A DNA stretch of 64,000 nt from Ralstonia mannitolilytica (lineage in GTDB: Bacteria; Pseudomonadota; Gammaproteobacteria; Burkholderiales; Burkholderiaceae). The notes under the pieces are model-generated. The model ran no database searches, was not told the origin of the DNA, and was given only the letters and a program-made list of their open reading frames with translations. The position numbers and the translations under genes were made by a program. Positions 24,491-35,313 of this stretch are shown piece by piece. Location of the stretch: NCBI RefSeq assembly GCF_905397375.1, contig NZ_CAJPVG010000003.1, forward strand, positions 248,001-312,000. Direction: 5' to 3'. How positions within the stretch are numbered: the stretch's first letter is position 1; each line of letters starts with the position of its first letter.

Positions 24491-24937
24491 ATGACCATCG
24501 CCGACAACAAGAAAGCCTTTTTCGATTACTTCATCGAAGAGCGCTACGAGGCGGGCATCGTACTCGAGGGCTGGGAGGTGAAGGCCATCCGCGCCAACCG
24601 CGCGCAGATCAAGGAAGGCTACGTCGTGATCCGCAATGCGGAGCTGTTCCTGATCGGCGCCCACATCAGCCCCTTGCAATCGGCCTCCACCCACGTCAAG
24701 CCTGATCCCGTGCGCACCCGCAAGCTGCTGCTGCATGCCGAGGAGATCAAGAAGCTCATCGGCAAGGTCGAGCAGCGCGGATACACGCTCGTGCCGCTCA
24801 ACCTGCACTACACGCGCGGCCGCGTGAAGTGCGAAATCGGTCTGGCCAAGGGCAAAAAGCTCTTCGACAAGCGCGAAACCGAAAAGAACCGCGACTGGCA
24901 GCGCGAAAAGGCGCGCCTCATGCGCGAAAAGGCCTGA
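24491..24937 (+). CDS. smpB: SsrA-binding protein
   Basis: SmpB binds tmRNA and delivers it to stalled ribosomes for trans-translation. The 148-residue protein shows the family landmarks NKKAFFDYFIEERYEAGI at the N-terminus, GWEVKAIRANRAQIKEGYV at 27-45, and the basic C-terminal tail from about 120 (KRETEKNRDWQREKARLMREKA) that mimics an mRNA path. The tmRNA gene itself is not in this window. It is divergent from ratA-rnfH. Confidence 0.97.
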   Translation: MTIADNKKAFFDYFIEERYEAGIVLEGWEVKAIRANRAQIKEGYVVIRNAELFLIGAHISPLQSASTHVKPDPVRTRKLLLHAEEIKKLIGKVEQRGYTLVPLNLHYTRGRVKCEIGLAKGKKLFDKRETEKNRDWQREKARLMREKA

Positions 24938-24964
24938 GCCCTCGCGCATTCCTTTCACTGCGCT

Positions 24965-25891
24965 TCAGGCGCTGGGCCGCTGCTGCTTCACGATCGTCAA
25001 TGCTGACGCAATCATCGTGCTCAGGTCGCCCATGTTGCCCGGCACGATGAGCGTGTTGCCCTGCTTGGCCAGGTTGCCGAACGCGCTCACATACTCCTCC
25101 GCCACCTTCAGGTTGACCGCGTCGATACCGCCTTCGGTGCGGATCGCCTGACCGATCTTCTGGATGGCCTGCGCGTTGGCCTCGGCCACGGCAAGAATGG
25201 CTGCCGCCTCGCCCTGCGCCTTGTTGATGGCCGCCTGCTTCTCGCCTTCCGACTTCTGGATCGCGGCCTCGCGCGCGCCGGACGCCAGGTTGATCTGCTC
25301 CTGGCGCTTCCCTTCCGATGCCGCGATCAGCGCACGCTTTTCGCGCTCCGCCGTGATCTGCGCCTGCATGGCGTGCAGGATCTCCTTCGGCGGCGTCAGA
25401 TCCTTGATCTCATAGCGCAGCACCTTCACGCCCCAGTTCGAGGCCGCCTCGTCCAGCGCGTTGACCACGCTGTGATTGATGAAATCGCGCTCCTCGAACG
25501 TCTTGTCGAGCTCGAGCTTGCCGACCACGGAGCGCAGGGTCGTCTGCGCGAGCTGCGTGATAGCGATCACGAAATTGCTCGAACCGTACGAGGCCCGCAT
25601 CGGGTCGGTCACCTGGAAGTACAGGATGCCGTCCACCTGCAGTTGCGTGTTGTCCTTGGTGATGCAGATCTGGCTCGGCACGTCGAGCGGGATTTCCTTG
25701 AGCACGTGCTTGTAGGCGACCCGGTCGACAAACGGCAGCACGATATTGAGCCCCGGCGACAGCGTTGCGTGGTACTTGCCCAGGCGCTCCAGAATCCAGG
25801 CGTGCTGCTGCGGCACGATCTTGATGCCCTGCGCGATGAGCACAATGGCCGCAAACAGGACGATGATCGCGAGAGTCCCCAGCTCGAACAT
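24965..25891 (-). CDS. qmcA: SPFH/stomatin-family membrane protease modulator
   Basis: The 308-residue protein has an N-terminal membrane helix (about 5-22) and an SPFH/Band-7 domain (about 22-185), then a coiled coil rich in Ala, Glu and Gln (about 190-245). Landmarks are IVPQQHAWILERLGKY and VVGKLELDKTFEERDFIN. It resembles E. coli QmcA, which forms membrane oligomers and affects FtsH proteolysis. It lies upstream of the NfeD-family gene's reading direction partner only in part: nfeD precedes it by 29 bases, and such SPFH-NfeD pairs are conserved. Confidence 0.9.
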   Translation of the reverse strand: MFELGTLAIIVLFAAIVLIAQGIKIVPQQHAWILERLGKYHATLSPGLNIVLPFVDRVAYKHVLKEIPLDVPSQICITKDNTQLQVDGILYFQVTDPMRASYGSSNFVIAITQLAQTTLRSVVGKLELDKTFEERDFINHSVVNALDEAASNWGVKVLRYEIKDLTPPKEILHAMQAQITAEREKRALIAASEGKRQEQINLASGAREAAIQKSEGEKQAAINKAQGEAAAILAVAEANAQAIQKIGQAIRTEGGIDAVNLKVAEEYVSAFGNLAKQGNTLIVPGNMGDLSTMIASALTIVKQQRPSA

Positions 25892-25920
25892 AGAACCTCC
25901 GTGGTTGGGCGTGTGGGTTG

Positions 25921-26346
25921 TTATTTGGGGGCAACGACAAGCACGTTGCCGCGGACTTCAACAATGCGGAATTCACCGGCCGACGCCGCTGCATCGGGTG
26001 CCAACTCAACGTCCCATGCGGCACCGCGGTATTGCACGCGCGCACGGTGCTCGGGCGACCACGCATCGACCCGCAGCACCTCCCCGATATCCAGATTGAC
26101 GTTGCGGTTGCGAGCGGCATCTTCGCGCGGGATACGGCCGTAGCGCGACCGCCGCAGCGCCACGATGCCGAACACCGCGATGATCGCCGCGACCACGGCC
26201 TGGGCGGGGAATGCCAGGCCGGACAGCGCCGCCAGGCCGCCAGCCACCAGGCCCATCGCGACCATCAGCAGATAGAACGTCCCCGTCATCAGCTCGCCGA
26301 TGACGAGCAGCACGGCAAGCACGAACCAGACGGTCTGAGCCGACAT
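25921..26346 (-). CDS. NfeD-family membrane protein
   Basis: This 141-residue protein has two or three membrane helices in residues 5-70 and a C-terminal OB-fold domain (about 85-141, ending EVRGNVLVV). It is the short NfeD1b type lacking the ClpP-like protease domain. GGGAG precedes the ATG at 26346. It forms an operon with the downstream SPFH-family gene, 29 bases away. NfeD proteins are thought to interact with stomatin oligomers, and E. coli YbbK/YbbL-type pairs are the analogue. Confidence 0.9.
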   Translation of the reverse strand: MSAQTVWFVLAVLLVIGELMTGTFYLLMVAMGLVAGGLAALSGLAFPAQAVVAAIIAVFGIVALRRSRYGRIPREDAARNRNVNLDIGEVLRVDAWSPEHRARVQYRGAAWDVELAPDAAASAGEFRIVEVRGNVLVVAPK

Positions 26347-26368
26347 ACTCCCTCTCCCTGAATCCCAG

Positions 26369-26404
26369 AAAAAAGCCCCCGCGACGCTGCACGTCTGCGG
26401 GGGC
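26369..26404 (-). terminator. rho-independent terminator of ppsA
   Basis: A perfect 8-base GC stem (GCCCCCGC/GCGGGGGC) with a 14-base loop is followed on the minus strand by six T residues. It lies about 100 bases past the ppsA stop and upstream of nfeD. Confidence 0.9.
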
Positions 26405-26505
26405 ATGTCGCTCGGCCCCCGCCAGCATCTCGCGCTGCCGGGCACTTCGCGTTCTTGTTGGCGCGCACCCCGAAGGATACGCACCTTGTCTTACAACACT
26501 CTAGC

Positions 26506-28893
<2,388 letters not shown>

Positions 28894-28967
28894 ACAAGCC
28901 CCTAAACTAAGTGAAAAACCGGTCGGATGCGCGCGGGCTTTGCTCTTGTCGTCTGGCCGCACGAATC

Positions 28968-29052
28968 GCTTGGCTAAGCCATCCGCAGCGGCGCCGCGGC
29001 GGCGGCTCTGACATTGTCTGACGCCGGACGGGCCCGAATTGCTTAGCTAAAC
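28968..29052. promoter_or_regulatory. paired near-palindromes in the ppsA/ppsR intergenic region
   Basis: GCTTGGCTAAGC (28968-28979) and GCTTAGCTAAAC (29041-29052) are identical at ten of twelve positions and each is close to palindromic. Their starts are 73 bases apart, about seven helical turns. They look like binding sites for one dimeric regulator acting on both genes. Confidence 0.55.
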
Positions 29053-29121
29053 GATCGCCGCTATTCTACCGTGCCGCAGCACGAATTCCTGCCGGCGTGC
29101 TGGAAAAACCCCTCCTTTTCG

Positions 29122-29985
29122 ATGACTGACCTCGCCGCCTCATCTGGCACCCCCGCTGCCGCCCGCGCGCCCGTCCGCACCGTGTTCATCGTGTCGGATG
29201 GCACCGGGATCACCGCTGAGACCTTCAGCCATTCGATCCTGGCCCAGTTTGAAATGAAGTTCCGCCAGGTGCGGATTCCGTTTGTCGACACGATCGACAA
29301 GGCGCATGTTGCGGTCGCCAAGATCAACGAGGCATTCCACGCCGAAGGGGTGAAGCCGATCGTCTTCACCACGCTGGTGGATGCGGAGGCCAACGAGATC
29401 GTCCATCGGGCCAAGGCCACCATCCTGGACATGTTCCAGACCTTCATCGAGCCGCTCGAGAAGGAACTCGGCCTGAAGTCGACCCACGCCATCGGCCGCT
29501 TCCACCAGAACGCCGATACCGAGGCGTACAAGAACCGCATCGAGGCAATCAACTTTTCACTTGCGCACGATGACGGTCAGTCACACAAGAACCTGGCGGA
29601 GGCCGATGTGATCCTGGTGGGGGTCTCGCGCAGCGGCAAGACGCCGACGAGCCTCTACCTGGCGATGCAATACGGCGTGAAGTCGGCCAACTACCCGCTC
29701 ATCCCGGACGATTTCGAGCGCGGCAAGCTGCCCTCGGTGCTGTACGACTACAAGAGCAAGATCTTCGGGCTGTCCATCGATCCGCAGCGCCTGTCGGAAA
29801 TCCGGAACGAACGTCGCCCAGGCAGCAAATATGCGGCCCTGGAAAACTGCCGCTATGAAGTGAACGAGGCGGAATCGTTGATGCGGCGCGAGGGGATCAA
29901 GTGGCTGTCGTCGACGCACAAGTCCATCGAGGAAATTGCCACGACGATCCTGCAGGACATCAAGATGGAGCACAACAACTACTGA
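29122..29985 (+). CDS. ppsR: PEP synthase regulatory kinase/pyrophosphorylase
   Basis: PpsR inactivates PEP synthase by ADP-dependent phosphorylation of an active-site threonine and reactivates it by Pi-dependent removal. The 287-residue DUF299 protein has the nucleotide loop GVSRSGKT at 167-174 and the conserved N-terminal VFIVSDGTGITAETF segment. The target Thr422 lies next to His424 in the PpsA encoded divergently. The start at 29122 is preferred; an upstream GTG at 29071 would add 17 residues. A terminator follows 20 bases after the stop codon. Confidence 0.95.
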   Translation: MTDLAASSGTPAAARAPVRTVFIVSDGTGITAETFSHSILAQFEMKFRQVRIPFVDTIDKAHVAVAKINEAFHAEGVKPIVFTTLVDAEANEIVHRAKATILDMFQTFIEPLEKELGLKSTHAIGRFHQNADTEAYKNRIEAINFSLAHDDGQSHKNLAEADVILVGVSRSGKTPTSLYLAMQYGVKSANYPLIPDDFERGKLPSVLYDYKSKIFGLSIDPQRLSEIRNERRPGSKYAALENCRYEVNEAESLMRREGIKWLSSTHKSIEEIATTILQDIKMEHNNY

Positions 29986-30005
29986 ACGCGACGTTCCCGA
30001 GGAAG

Positions 30006-30031
30006 ACGGCCGGCATTGCACCGGCCGTTTT
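30006..30031 (+). terminator. rho-independent terminator of ppsR
   Basis: A perfect 8-base stem ACGGCCGG/CCGGCCGT with a 7-base loop is followed by TTTGCTTTT. It separates ppsR from the convergent hydrolase operon. Confidence 0.88.
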
Positions 30032-30048
30032 GCTTTTGCGGCGCCCGG

Positions 30049-30945
30049 TCAGGCTCCGTTGCGCACCCAGTTGCCACCGTGGGCAGCGGCTTGCGCCGCG
30101 GGCGAGCTCGCCAGATATGCCAGTGCCTGCTCGGTGGAGCCCTCGTGATGCGGCGTGTAGCTCGGCCGGAAATAGCGCAGCGCCGCCCCCAGCATCTTCC
30201 AGAACGACGGCAGGCAGCCTCGCCGCGAGCCGTGCCACCATCCGCGGATGAAGCCGGGAAAGCGCCTCGCGCCCGGATCGCGCTTGTACATGAAGCGGAA
30301 GCCCGTGACCAGGAAATACAGCAACAGCAGGATCGTGGTCAGCATGTGGAAGCAGCGCTCGGCGTACGTCCCACCCATGTGGCGGAAGATGTCGAACGCC
30401 ACGGTGCGGTGCTCGACTTCCTCGGCGCCGTGCCAGCGCAGGAGGTCGAGCATGACCGGATCGGCGTGGGCGGCATCCAGCCCCTTTGCGTTGAGCACCC
30501 AGTTACCGAGATAGCCGAAGAAGTGCTCCAGCGCGGCGATGATGCCGAGCTGCTGTCGCAACCAGAAACGGGTGTGGCCGATCTTCAGGCCGAGCGGCCG
30601 TTCGCCGAGCACCTTCGAGAACAGCCAGTCCAGCCGTTGCGTGAAGGGTTGCGTGTCAATGCCGTGGTCCTTGTAGTAATGCGCAAGCACACCGCCATGC
30701 GAGCGCGAATGGACGGCCTCCTGCCGCAGGAAGCCCTCCGCGTCGGCGCGCAGCTTCGTGTCGGCAATCAACGGCAGGGCCTTGTTGTAGACGCGGCAGA
30801 ACCACAACTCCCCAGCGGGAAACAGCAGGTTGAGGATGTTGATGATGTGCGTGCTGGACGGGTCGCCGGGAATCCACTGGATGGGCGTGTTCGCCCAGTC
30901 GAAGCGGACGTGGCGGGCCTTGATGTAATAGTCGGGCGCGGTCAT
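30049..30945 (-). CDS. predicted metal-dependent hydrolase (PF10118/COG3687)
   Basis: The 298-residue protein belongs to a family annotated as predicted metal-dependent hydrolases. Histidine and acidic residues are arranged in helical motifs that look like a di-metal site: EAVHSRSHGG at about 76-85, EHFFGYLGNW near 140, and HGAEEVEHRTVAFDIF near 172-187. A hydrophobic stretch (LTTILLLLYFLVTGFRF) near 205 suggests membrane association. The start at 30945 has AGGAGA eight bases upstream. It is the last gene of a three-gene operon with the hydrolase-SDR fusion. The reaction is unknown. Confidence 0.8.
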   Translation of the reverse strand: MTAPDYYIKARHVRFDWANTPIQWIPGDPSSTHIINILNLLFPAGELWFCRVYNKALPLIADTKLRADAEGFLRQEAVHSRSHGGVLAHYYKDHGIDTQPFTQRLDWLFSKVLGERPLGLKIGHTRFWLRQQLGIIAALEHFFGYLGNWVLNAKGLDAAHADPVMLDLLRWHGAEEVEHRTVAFDIFRHMGGTYAERCFHMLTTILLLLYFLVTGFRFMYKRDPGARRFPGFIRGWWHGSRRGCLPSFWKMLGAALRYFRPSYTPHHEGSTEQALAYLASSPAAQAAAHGGNWVRNGA

Positions 30946-30977
30946 GGCGGGTCTCCTGTCGTTCTCGTTCGCCGCAC

Positions 30978-32777
30978 TCAATCACCGGTGATGCTCACAC
31001 GCGCGATCAGCCTGCCGAGCCATGGCGCATAGCGGGAGATCAAGCGCGACGCATGCGCCTCGATGCCGATCGTGACGACGGGCTGGTTGCGCAGCACCGC
31101 GCGCAGCATCGCTTTGGCGACCATTTCGGGTTTCAGGCCGCGCAGCTGGTAGAGCCGGGTTGCGCGGGCGCGCAATTGCGCCTGCCGCGCCACGGTGGCA
31201 CCGGCATAGACGGTCGAGGCCATGATCCCGGTCTGCGCAAAACCCGGGCAGATGGCCGAAACGCCGATGCCGTGCCCGGCGAGCTCGCCCCGCATGCATT
31301 CGGACAGCATCAGCACTGCGGCTTTCGTCGTCGCATAGGCCGCGAGATCGCGCGACGGAGCAAACGACGCGGCCGAGGCGGTATTCAGGATGTGCCCGCC
31401 CTGCCCACGCTCGACCATCTGCCGCGCGAACAGCCGTGCGCCGTGGATCACGCCCCACACGTTCACATGCAGGACGCGTTGCCAATCGCCCTCGGTGGTG
31501 TCGACAATGCCGCCGGCCATGCCGATGCCCGCGTTGTTGACGACGATGTCCGCGCCGCCAAGCGCCTTGCCGACCCACTCGACCAGCGCCTCCATCTGCT
31601 CCGCGCTGCCGACGTCGGCGGCGCGCGCCCACGCCACGCCGCCGCTGAGCCGGACCAGCGTGGCGGTGCGCTCGGCGTCTTCGGCCCGGATGTCGACGGC
31701 GACAATGGCTGCGCCCTGCTCGGCAAACTCGAGCGCCGCACACCGGCCGATGCCGCTGCCCGCCCCCGTGATGACGGCCAGCTTGCCCGCGAGTGGCCTG
31801 CGGTCGCCATGTTGGCGGGCGCGCTGCAGCGCTTCGGGCTCCGGCGCGCCTTCGATGTGGTCGATCAGCTCGCGCGCCAGCTCGGCCATGCGCCCCGCGT
31901 GCGTAACGGGCAGCCAGTGCCCCGCAACGACCTCCCGCCGCCAATACTGCGGCGCCCAGCGCGACAGGTCTTCCGACAACGCTGGGCTGACGTACTTGTC
32001 CAGCGTCGGCACGATGACCTGCACCGGCGCGTGTGCGACACGCTTGCGCGGCGCAAACAGGCTGCGGATGAAGTTGGCGCGATACAGCGACACGCCGTTC
32101 ACGCCGTCTGCCGTCTGTGTCGCGCGCGGCGTGATGGCGGTCTTCTCCACGCGGCGAAGCACGCGTGGCCAGGCGCGGCCCAGCCACAGGCGCCAGCTCA
32201 GCTCCGGCACGATCGGCAGGTGGAACAGCAGCACGTACCACGAGCGCACGAGCTGCCCCAGCATCTTGCCCAGCGACGCCGGCGTCGGCCGCAGCAGCCG
32301 CGCGCGCATCCAATGCCCGACGTGGTCGAGGCACGGTCCCGAGCACGACGTGTACGACGCGATGCGCCCGCGCAGGCGTTCCTCCGTCACGAATTCCCAC
32401 GACTGGATCGAGCCCCAGTCATGCGCGATGAGGTGGACGGGCTTGCCCGGGCTCAGTGTATCGATGACAGCGATGAAGTCCCCGGTGAGCCGCGCGAAGG
32501 TGTAGTGGCGCATCCCCCTGGGTGCGCTCGATCGCCCTGCGCCGCGCACGTCGTAGGCGATGACGTAGTAGTCGCGCGCGAGCAGCGGTGCCATGTCGTG
32601 CCAGACCTCGCTGTTGTCGGGATAGCCGTGGACGAGCACGACGGTCGGGCGCGCCGGGTCGCCCCACGTTTTGACGGCCAGCGTGACGTCGCCGGAGTGC
32701 ACGGTGCGCTCGGCGCGCGGGAACGCCGCGGCCGGCTCGAACAGCGCCAGCGGGGCCTCTTCGAGAAGCGTCTGCAT
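30978..32777 (-). CDS. alpha/beta-hydrolase-SDR fusion protein, EphD-like
   Basis: This 599-residue protein joins two enzymes. Residues about 25-315 are an alpha/beta hydrolase of epoxide-hydrolase type, with HGYP at 50-53, nucleophile Asp120 in AHDWG and His287 in AGHWLP. Residues about 330-590 are a classical SDR with TGAGSGIG at 337-344, NNAG at 414-417, Ser468, Tyr481 and Lys485. The same order is found in Mycobacterium EphD, implicated in mycolic acid metabolism. The hydrolase and dehydrogenase may act in turn on one lipid or steroid substrate. It sits between an M24-type gene and a metal-dependent hydrolase, probably in one operon. Confidence 0.88.
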   Translation of the reverse strand: MQTLLEEAPLALFEPAAAFPRAERTVHSGDVTLAVKTWGDPARPTVVLVHGYPDNSEVWHDMAPLLARDYYVIAYDVRGAGRSSAPRGMRHYTFARLTGDFIAVIDTLSPGKPVHLIAHDWGSIQSWEFVTEERLRGRIASYTSCSGPCLDHVGHWMRARLLRPTPASLGKMLGQLVRSWYVLLFHLPIVPELSWRLWLGRAWPRVLRRVEKTAITPRATQTADGVNGVSLYRANFIRSLFAPRKRVAHAPVQVIVPTLDKYVSPALSEDLSRWAPQYWRREVVAGHWLPVTHAGRMAELARELIDHIEGAPEPEALQRARQHGDRRPLAGKLAVITGAGSGIGRCAALEFAEQGAAIVAVDIRAEDAERTATLVRLSGGVAWARAADVGSAEQMEALVEWVGKALGGADIVVNNAGIGMAGGIVDTTEGDWQRVLHVNVWGVIHGARLFARQMVERGQGGHILNTASAASFAPSRDLAAYATTKAAVLMLSECMRGELAGHGIGVSAICPGFAQTGIMASTVYAGATVARQAQLRARATRLYQLRGLKPEMVAKAMLRAVLRNQPVVTIGIEAHASRLISRYAPWLGRLIARVSITGD

Positions 32778-32795
32778 CGGAAACCTCCGGCGCCG

Positions 32796-33671
32796 TCAGG
32801 CCGCGCGCTGTTGTGTCATCTGGCGCTGCTGCCAGCGGCGCACGTGCGGCAGGTCGTCGTCGAGCCAATACGCATCGTCCTCCGTAATGACGAGCAGCTC
32901 CTCGAACTTGGCGCCAACGCCGTGGAAGCCCAGGTGAGGCTCGACCGCCCACAGGCCGGGCACCGGTGCATGTTCCGAGCGCCGGTCGATCGACCACAGC
33001 GGCGACCACCCCTCCTGCTTGCCGCTGCGCACCTGCTCGAGCATCAGGTTGCGCGTGGCGTTCAGCCCGAACCGCGCCACGAAGCGCGGCGTGGACGGCC
33101 TCTGCAGCTTTGCCACGCGATGCGCGAGCACCTTGAACGGATACGCCTTGTGGCGCGGTTCCACGCCCTGCTTCATGCAGAGCTGGTCCACCGCACGTGC
33201 CACATCCGCCATCGAGCGTCGCTCGCGGACCAGCCGCACGATGCGTTCGCGGTGCGCCATCAGGTCGTCCTGCAGTTGCTCGAGGATGGCGTTCTCCCCG
33301 AGGCACATGGCGTAGCCGACATCGGCAATCACGCCATTGCGCACCGGCGCCACGTCGAGGATGACGGGCATGTTCTCTTCCAGCCGCCGCGACGATGGAA
33401 AGAACGCCAGATTGAAGCCGCCCAAGTGAGCAAGGCCCGAAAAACCCTGGAACGCCGTGCGATCACCAAACCAGGCAAACGGCTTGTGCAGCCAGTCGTG
33501 TACGCCGCGATCGCCAAGCCATTCGGTGAGCAGCTTGGCAGCATCCTTTTCCGTCATGCCCGGGCGAAGCATGGCTCCGACGGCCTCGACGCACTGGTAG
33601 GCAAGCTGCTGGATTTCGCGGAATTGCGCCAGTTCGTCCATATTGACGTGCGCCAGCGTGGGGGTCGGCAT
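32796..33671 (-). CDS. M24-fold (Xaa-Pro peptidase-like) protein
   Basis: The 291-residue protein has the pita-bread fold of M24 metallopeptidases. The first two metal ligands are Asp106 and Asp117 (VILDVAPVRNGVIADVGYA), and EPHLGFHGVGAKFEE near 246-259 supplies the later acidic residues. The usual histidine motif is less clear, so catalysis is likely but not certain. It lacks the N-terminal domain of true prolidases. AAGGAGA precedes the ATG. It is the first gene of the operon with the EphD-like fusion, separated by 18 bases. A role outside peptide hydrolysis is plausible. Confidence 0.82.
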   Translation of the reverse strand: MPTPTLAHVNMDELAQFREIQQLAYQCVEAVGAMLRPGMTEKDAAKLLTEWLGDRGVHDWLHKPFAWFGDRTAFQGFSGLAHLGGFNLAFFPSSRRLEENMPVILDVAPVRNGVIADVGYAMCLGENAILEQLQDDLMAHRERIVRLVRERRSMADVARAVDQLCMKQGVEPRHKAYPFKVLAHRVAKLQRPSTPRFVARFGLNATRNLMLEQVRSGKQEGWSPLWSIDRRSEHAPVPGLWAVEPHLGFHGVGAKFEELLVITEDDAYWLDDDLPHVRRWQQRQMTQQRAA

Positions 33672-33808
33672 GGCGGTCTCCTTGAGTCTGGTTATCTGGG
33701 GCGCTCAACGGTGCCGCCACCAATGTTCCATTACTCAATGGCAAAGTCAATGCAGGTTTTGGCGTTTGAAAACACCGTGTGATGGACAGTCGGCAGAAAA
33801 ATGGCGCC

Positions 33809-34591
33809 CTAACGCGCCCGACGTTGGCGCACAGCCTCGAACAGGCAGATGGCTGCCGCGGCAGCCACGTTCAGGGATTCCATCCCGCCCGGCTGAGGAA
33901 TCACGACGGGAGTGGTCACCGCGGAAAGCCAGACGTCCGACACGCCTGCGCCTTCATTGCCGAACACCCAGCCAACGGGCGTATCGAGCCGTACATCGAA
34001 CACCGCCTGCCTGGCATGCGAGGACGTCGCCAGCAACGGCACTTGCAGGCGCGACTTCACGCTCTCGAACGTGCAGTGCTCAACGATATTGAGATGGAAA
34101 TGCGCGCCCATTGCCGCGCGCAGCGTCTTGGCGGACCACGCAAAGGCACAGCCTGCCGTCATGAAGACGTCGCGCACACCCGAGGCGGCGGCGCAACGCA
34201 GGATCGAGCCCACGTTACCGGCGTCCTGGATGCCATCGAGGATCACGCAGTCGGCATCGATGACATGCGGCAGGCGCCCTTCCGGGGTGTCGATCAGGGC
34301 CATCACGTCGACCCCGTTCACGACCGTCGTGAGTTGGCTGAACAACGGGTCGGCCAGCAGAATGATCGTCTGCGGATCGACGCGATCCAGCAGTGGCGCG
34401 ACCTCGGGATGCGCCAGGTGCCGTTCAGAGACGAGGCACTGCTGCGGTATGAACCCGGCATCGAGATAGGCCGCGACGAGATGCACGCCATCGAGCATGG
34501 ACTGCCCGGCGCGCCGGCGCTGCTGCGTGGAACCCGACAGCGCCTTGAGGTGCTTGAACACCGCGTTGTCGCGGGAGGTGATGTGCTTCAC
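33809..34591 (-). CDS. TrmH/SpoU-family RNA 2'-O-methyltransferase
   Basis: The 260-residue protein has a SPOUT methyltransferase domain with all three motifs: NVGSILR at 126-132, GNEG at 211-214 and ESLNVA at 238-243. An N-terminal substrate-recognition domain starts at KHITSRDNAVFKHLKAL. The layout resembles RlmB/TsnR-like rRNA methyltransferases, though the modified position cannot be assigned. The start is GTG at 34591, without a strong ribosome site. It is the last gene of the long lpx run, 19 bases after rnhB. Confidence 0.92.
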   Translation of the reverse strand: MKHITSRDNAVFKHLKALSGSTQQRRRAGQSMLDGVHLVAAYLDAGFIPQQCLVSERHLAHPEVAPLLDRVDPQTIILLADPLFSQLTTVVNGVDVMALIDTPEGRLPHVIDADCVILDGIQDAGNVGSILRCAAASGVRDVFMTAGCAFAWSAKTLRAAMGAHFHLNIVEHCTFESVKSRLQVPLLATSSHARQAVFDVRLDTPVGWVFGNEGAGVSDVWLSAVTTPVVIPQPGGMESLNVAAAAAICLFEAVRQRRAR

Positions 34592-34610
34592 GGAATGATC
34601 GGGCCCAATG

Positions 34611-35309
34611 TCAGTCGTCCCATGCGCTTTGGGCCGCGGCGGCTTCGGCGGTCATCACCGTGAGGCCTTGCAGCGCGCGGCGCACAGGTGCGAACGAGCG
34701 GCGATGATGCGGCGTCACGCCATGCAAGTCGATTGCCGCGAGGTGTTGTGGAGTGCCGTAGCCGGCATGGACGTCGAAACCATAGTGCGGGAATTCGACA
34801 TGCAGCGCGGCCAGTTGCCGGTCGCGCGTGACCTTGGCCAGGATGGACGCCGCCGAGATGGCCGGCACCAGCGCATCGCCCTTGACGACGGCCTCCACGG
34901 CAAACGCCACCTGAGGGCAGCGGTTACCGTCCACCTGCACGAGGTCGGGCAGCGCGCCTTGAGCGGCCACGCCCTGCACGGCGCGCTGCATCGCGAGCAT
35001 CGTGGCGTGCAGGATGTTGATGCGGTCGATTTCTTCAACGGTGGCTTCGGCGACGTGCCAGGCCACGGCTTTCTCGACGATCTCTTCGTACAGCGCCTCG
35101 CGCTTCTTGGCGGTGAGGATCTTGGAATCGGCCAGGCCCTTGATGGGCTTGCGGGGGTTGAGGATCACCGCAGCGGCCGTCACGGGCCCGGCGAGCGGCC
35201 CGCGCCCGGCCTCGTCCACGCCGCAGAGGATGCGGCGCACGCGCTTGCCCGCCGGCGCTTGCACGAGCGGCAGACCCAGTTGCGCAGGATCGGGATTGCG
35301 TCCAGCCAT
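34611..35309 (-). CDS. rnhB: ribonuclease HII
   Basis: RNase HII cleaves RNA in RNA-DNA hybrids and starts excision of single ribonucleotides. The 232-residue protein has the signature GVDEAGRGPLAGPV at 30-43 with Asp32 and Glu33, and the later acidic residues in VQVDGNRCP and AKVTRDR. It lies four bases after lpxB, as in many betaproteobacteria. The first 22 residues before the fold are not conserved. Confidence 0.96.
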   Translation of the reverse strand: MAGRNPDPAQLGLPLVQAPAGKRVRRILCGVDEAGRGPLAGPVTAAAVILNPRKPIKGLADSKILTAKKREALYEEIVEKAVAWHVAEATVEEIDRINILHATMLAMQRAVQGVAAQGALPDLVQVDGNRCPQVAFAVEAVVKGDALVPAISAASILAKVTRDRQLAALHVEFPHYGFDVHAGYGTPQHLAAIDLHGVTPHHRRSFAPVRRALQGLTVMTAEAAAAQSAWDD

Positions 35310-35313
35310 GGTG

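Noticed and set aside
31053..33782. A 909-codon plus-strand frame over the hydrolase-SDR operon
   Set aside because: Antisense to two genes with clear active-site motifs; composition is typical of antisense frames in GC-rich DNA.
33672..33808. Possible small regulator gene between the M24-like gene and the methyltransferase
   Set aside because: The gap contains only a ribosome-binding site for the M24-like gene and the end of trmH; no frame longer than a few dozen codons has coding character.
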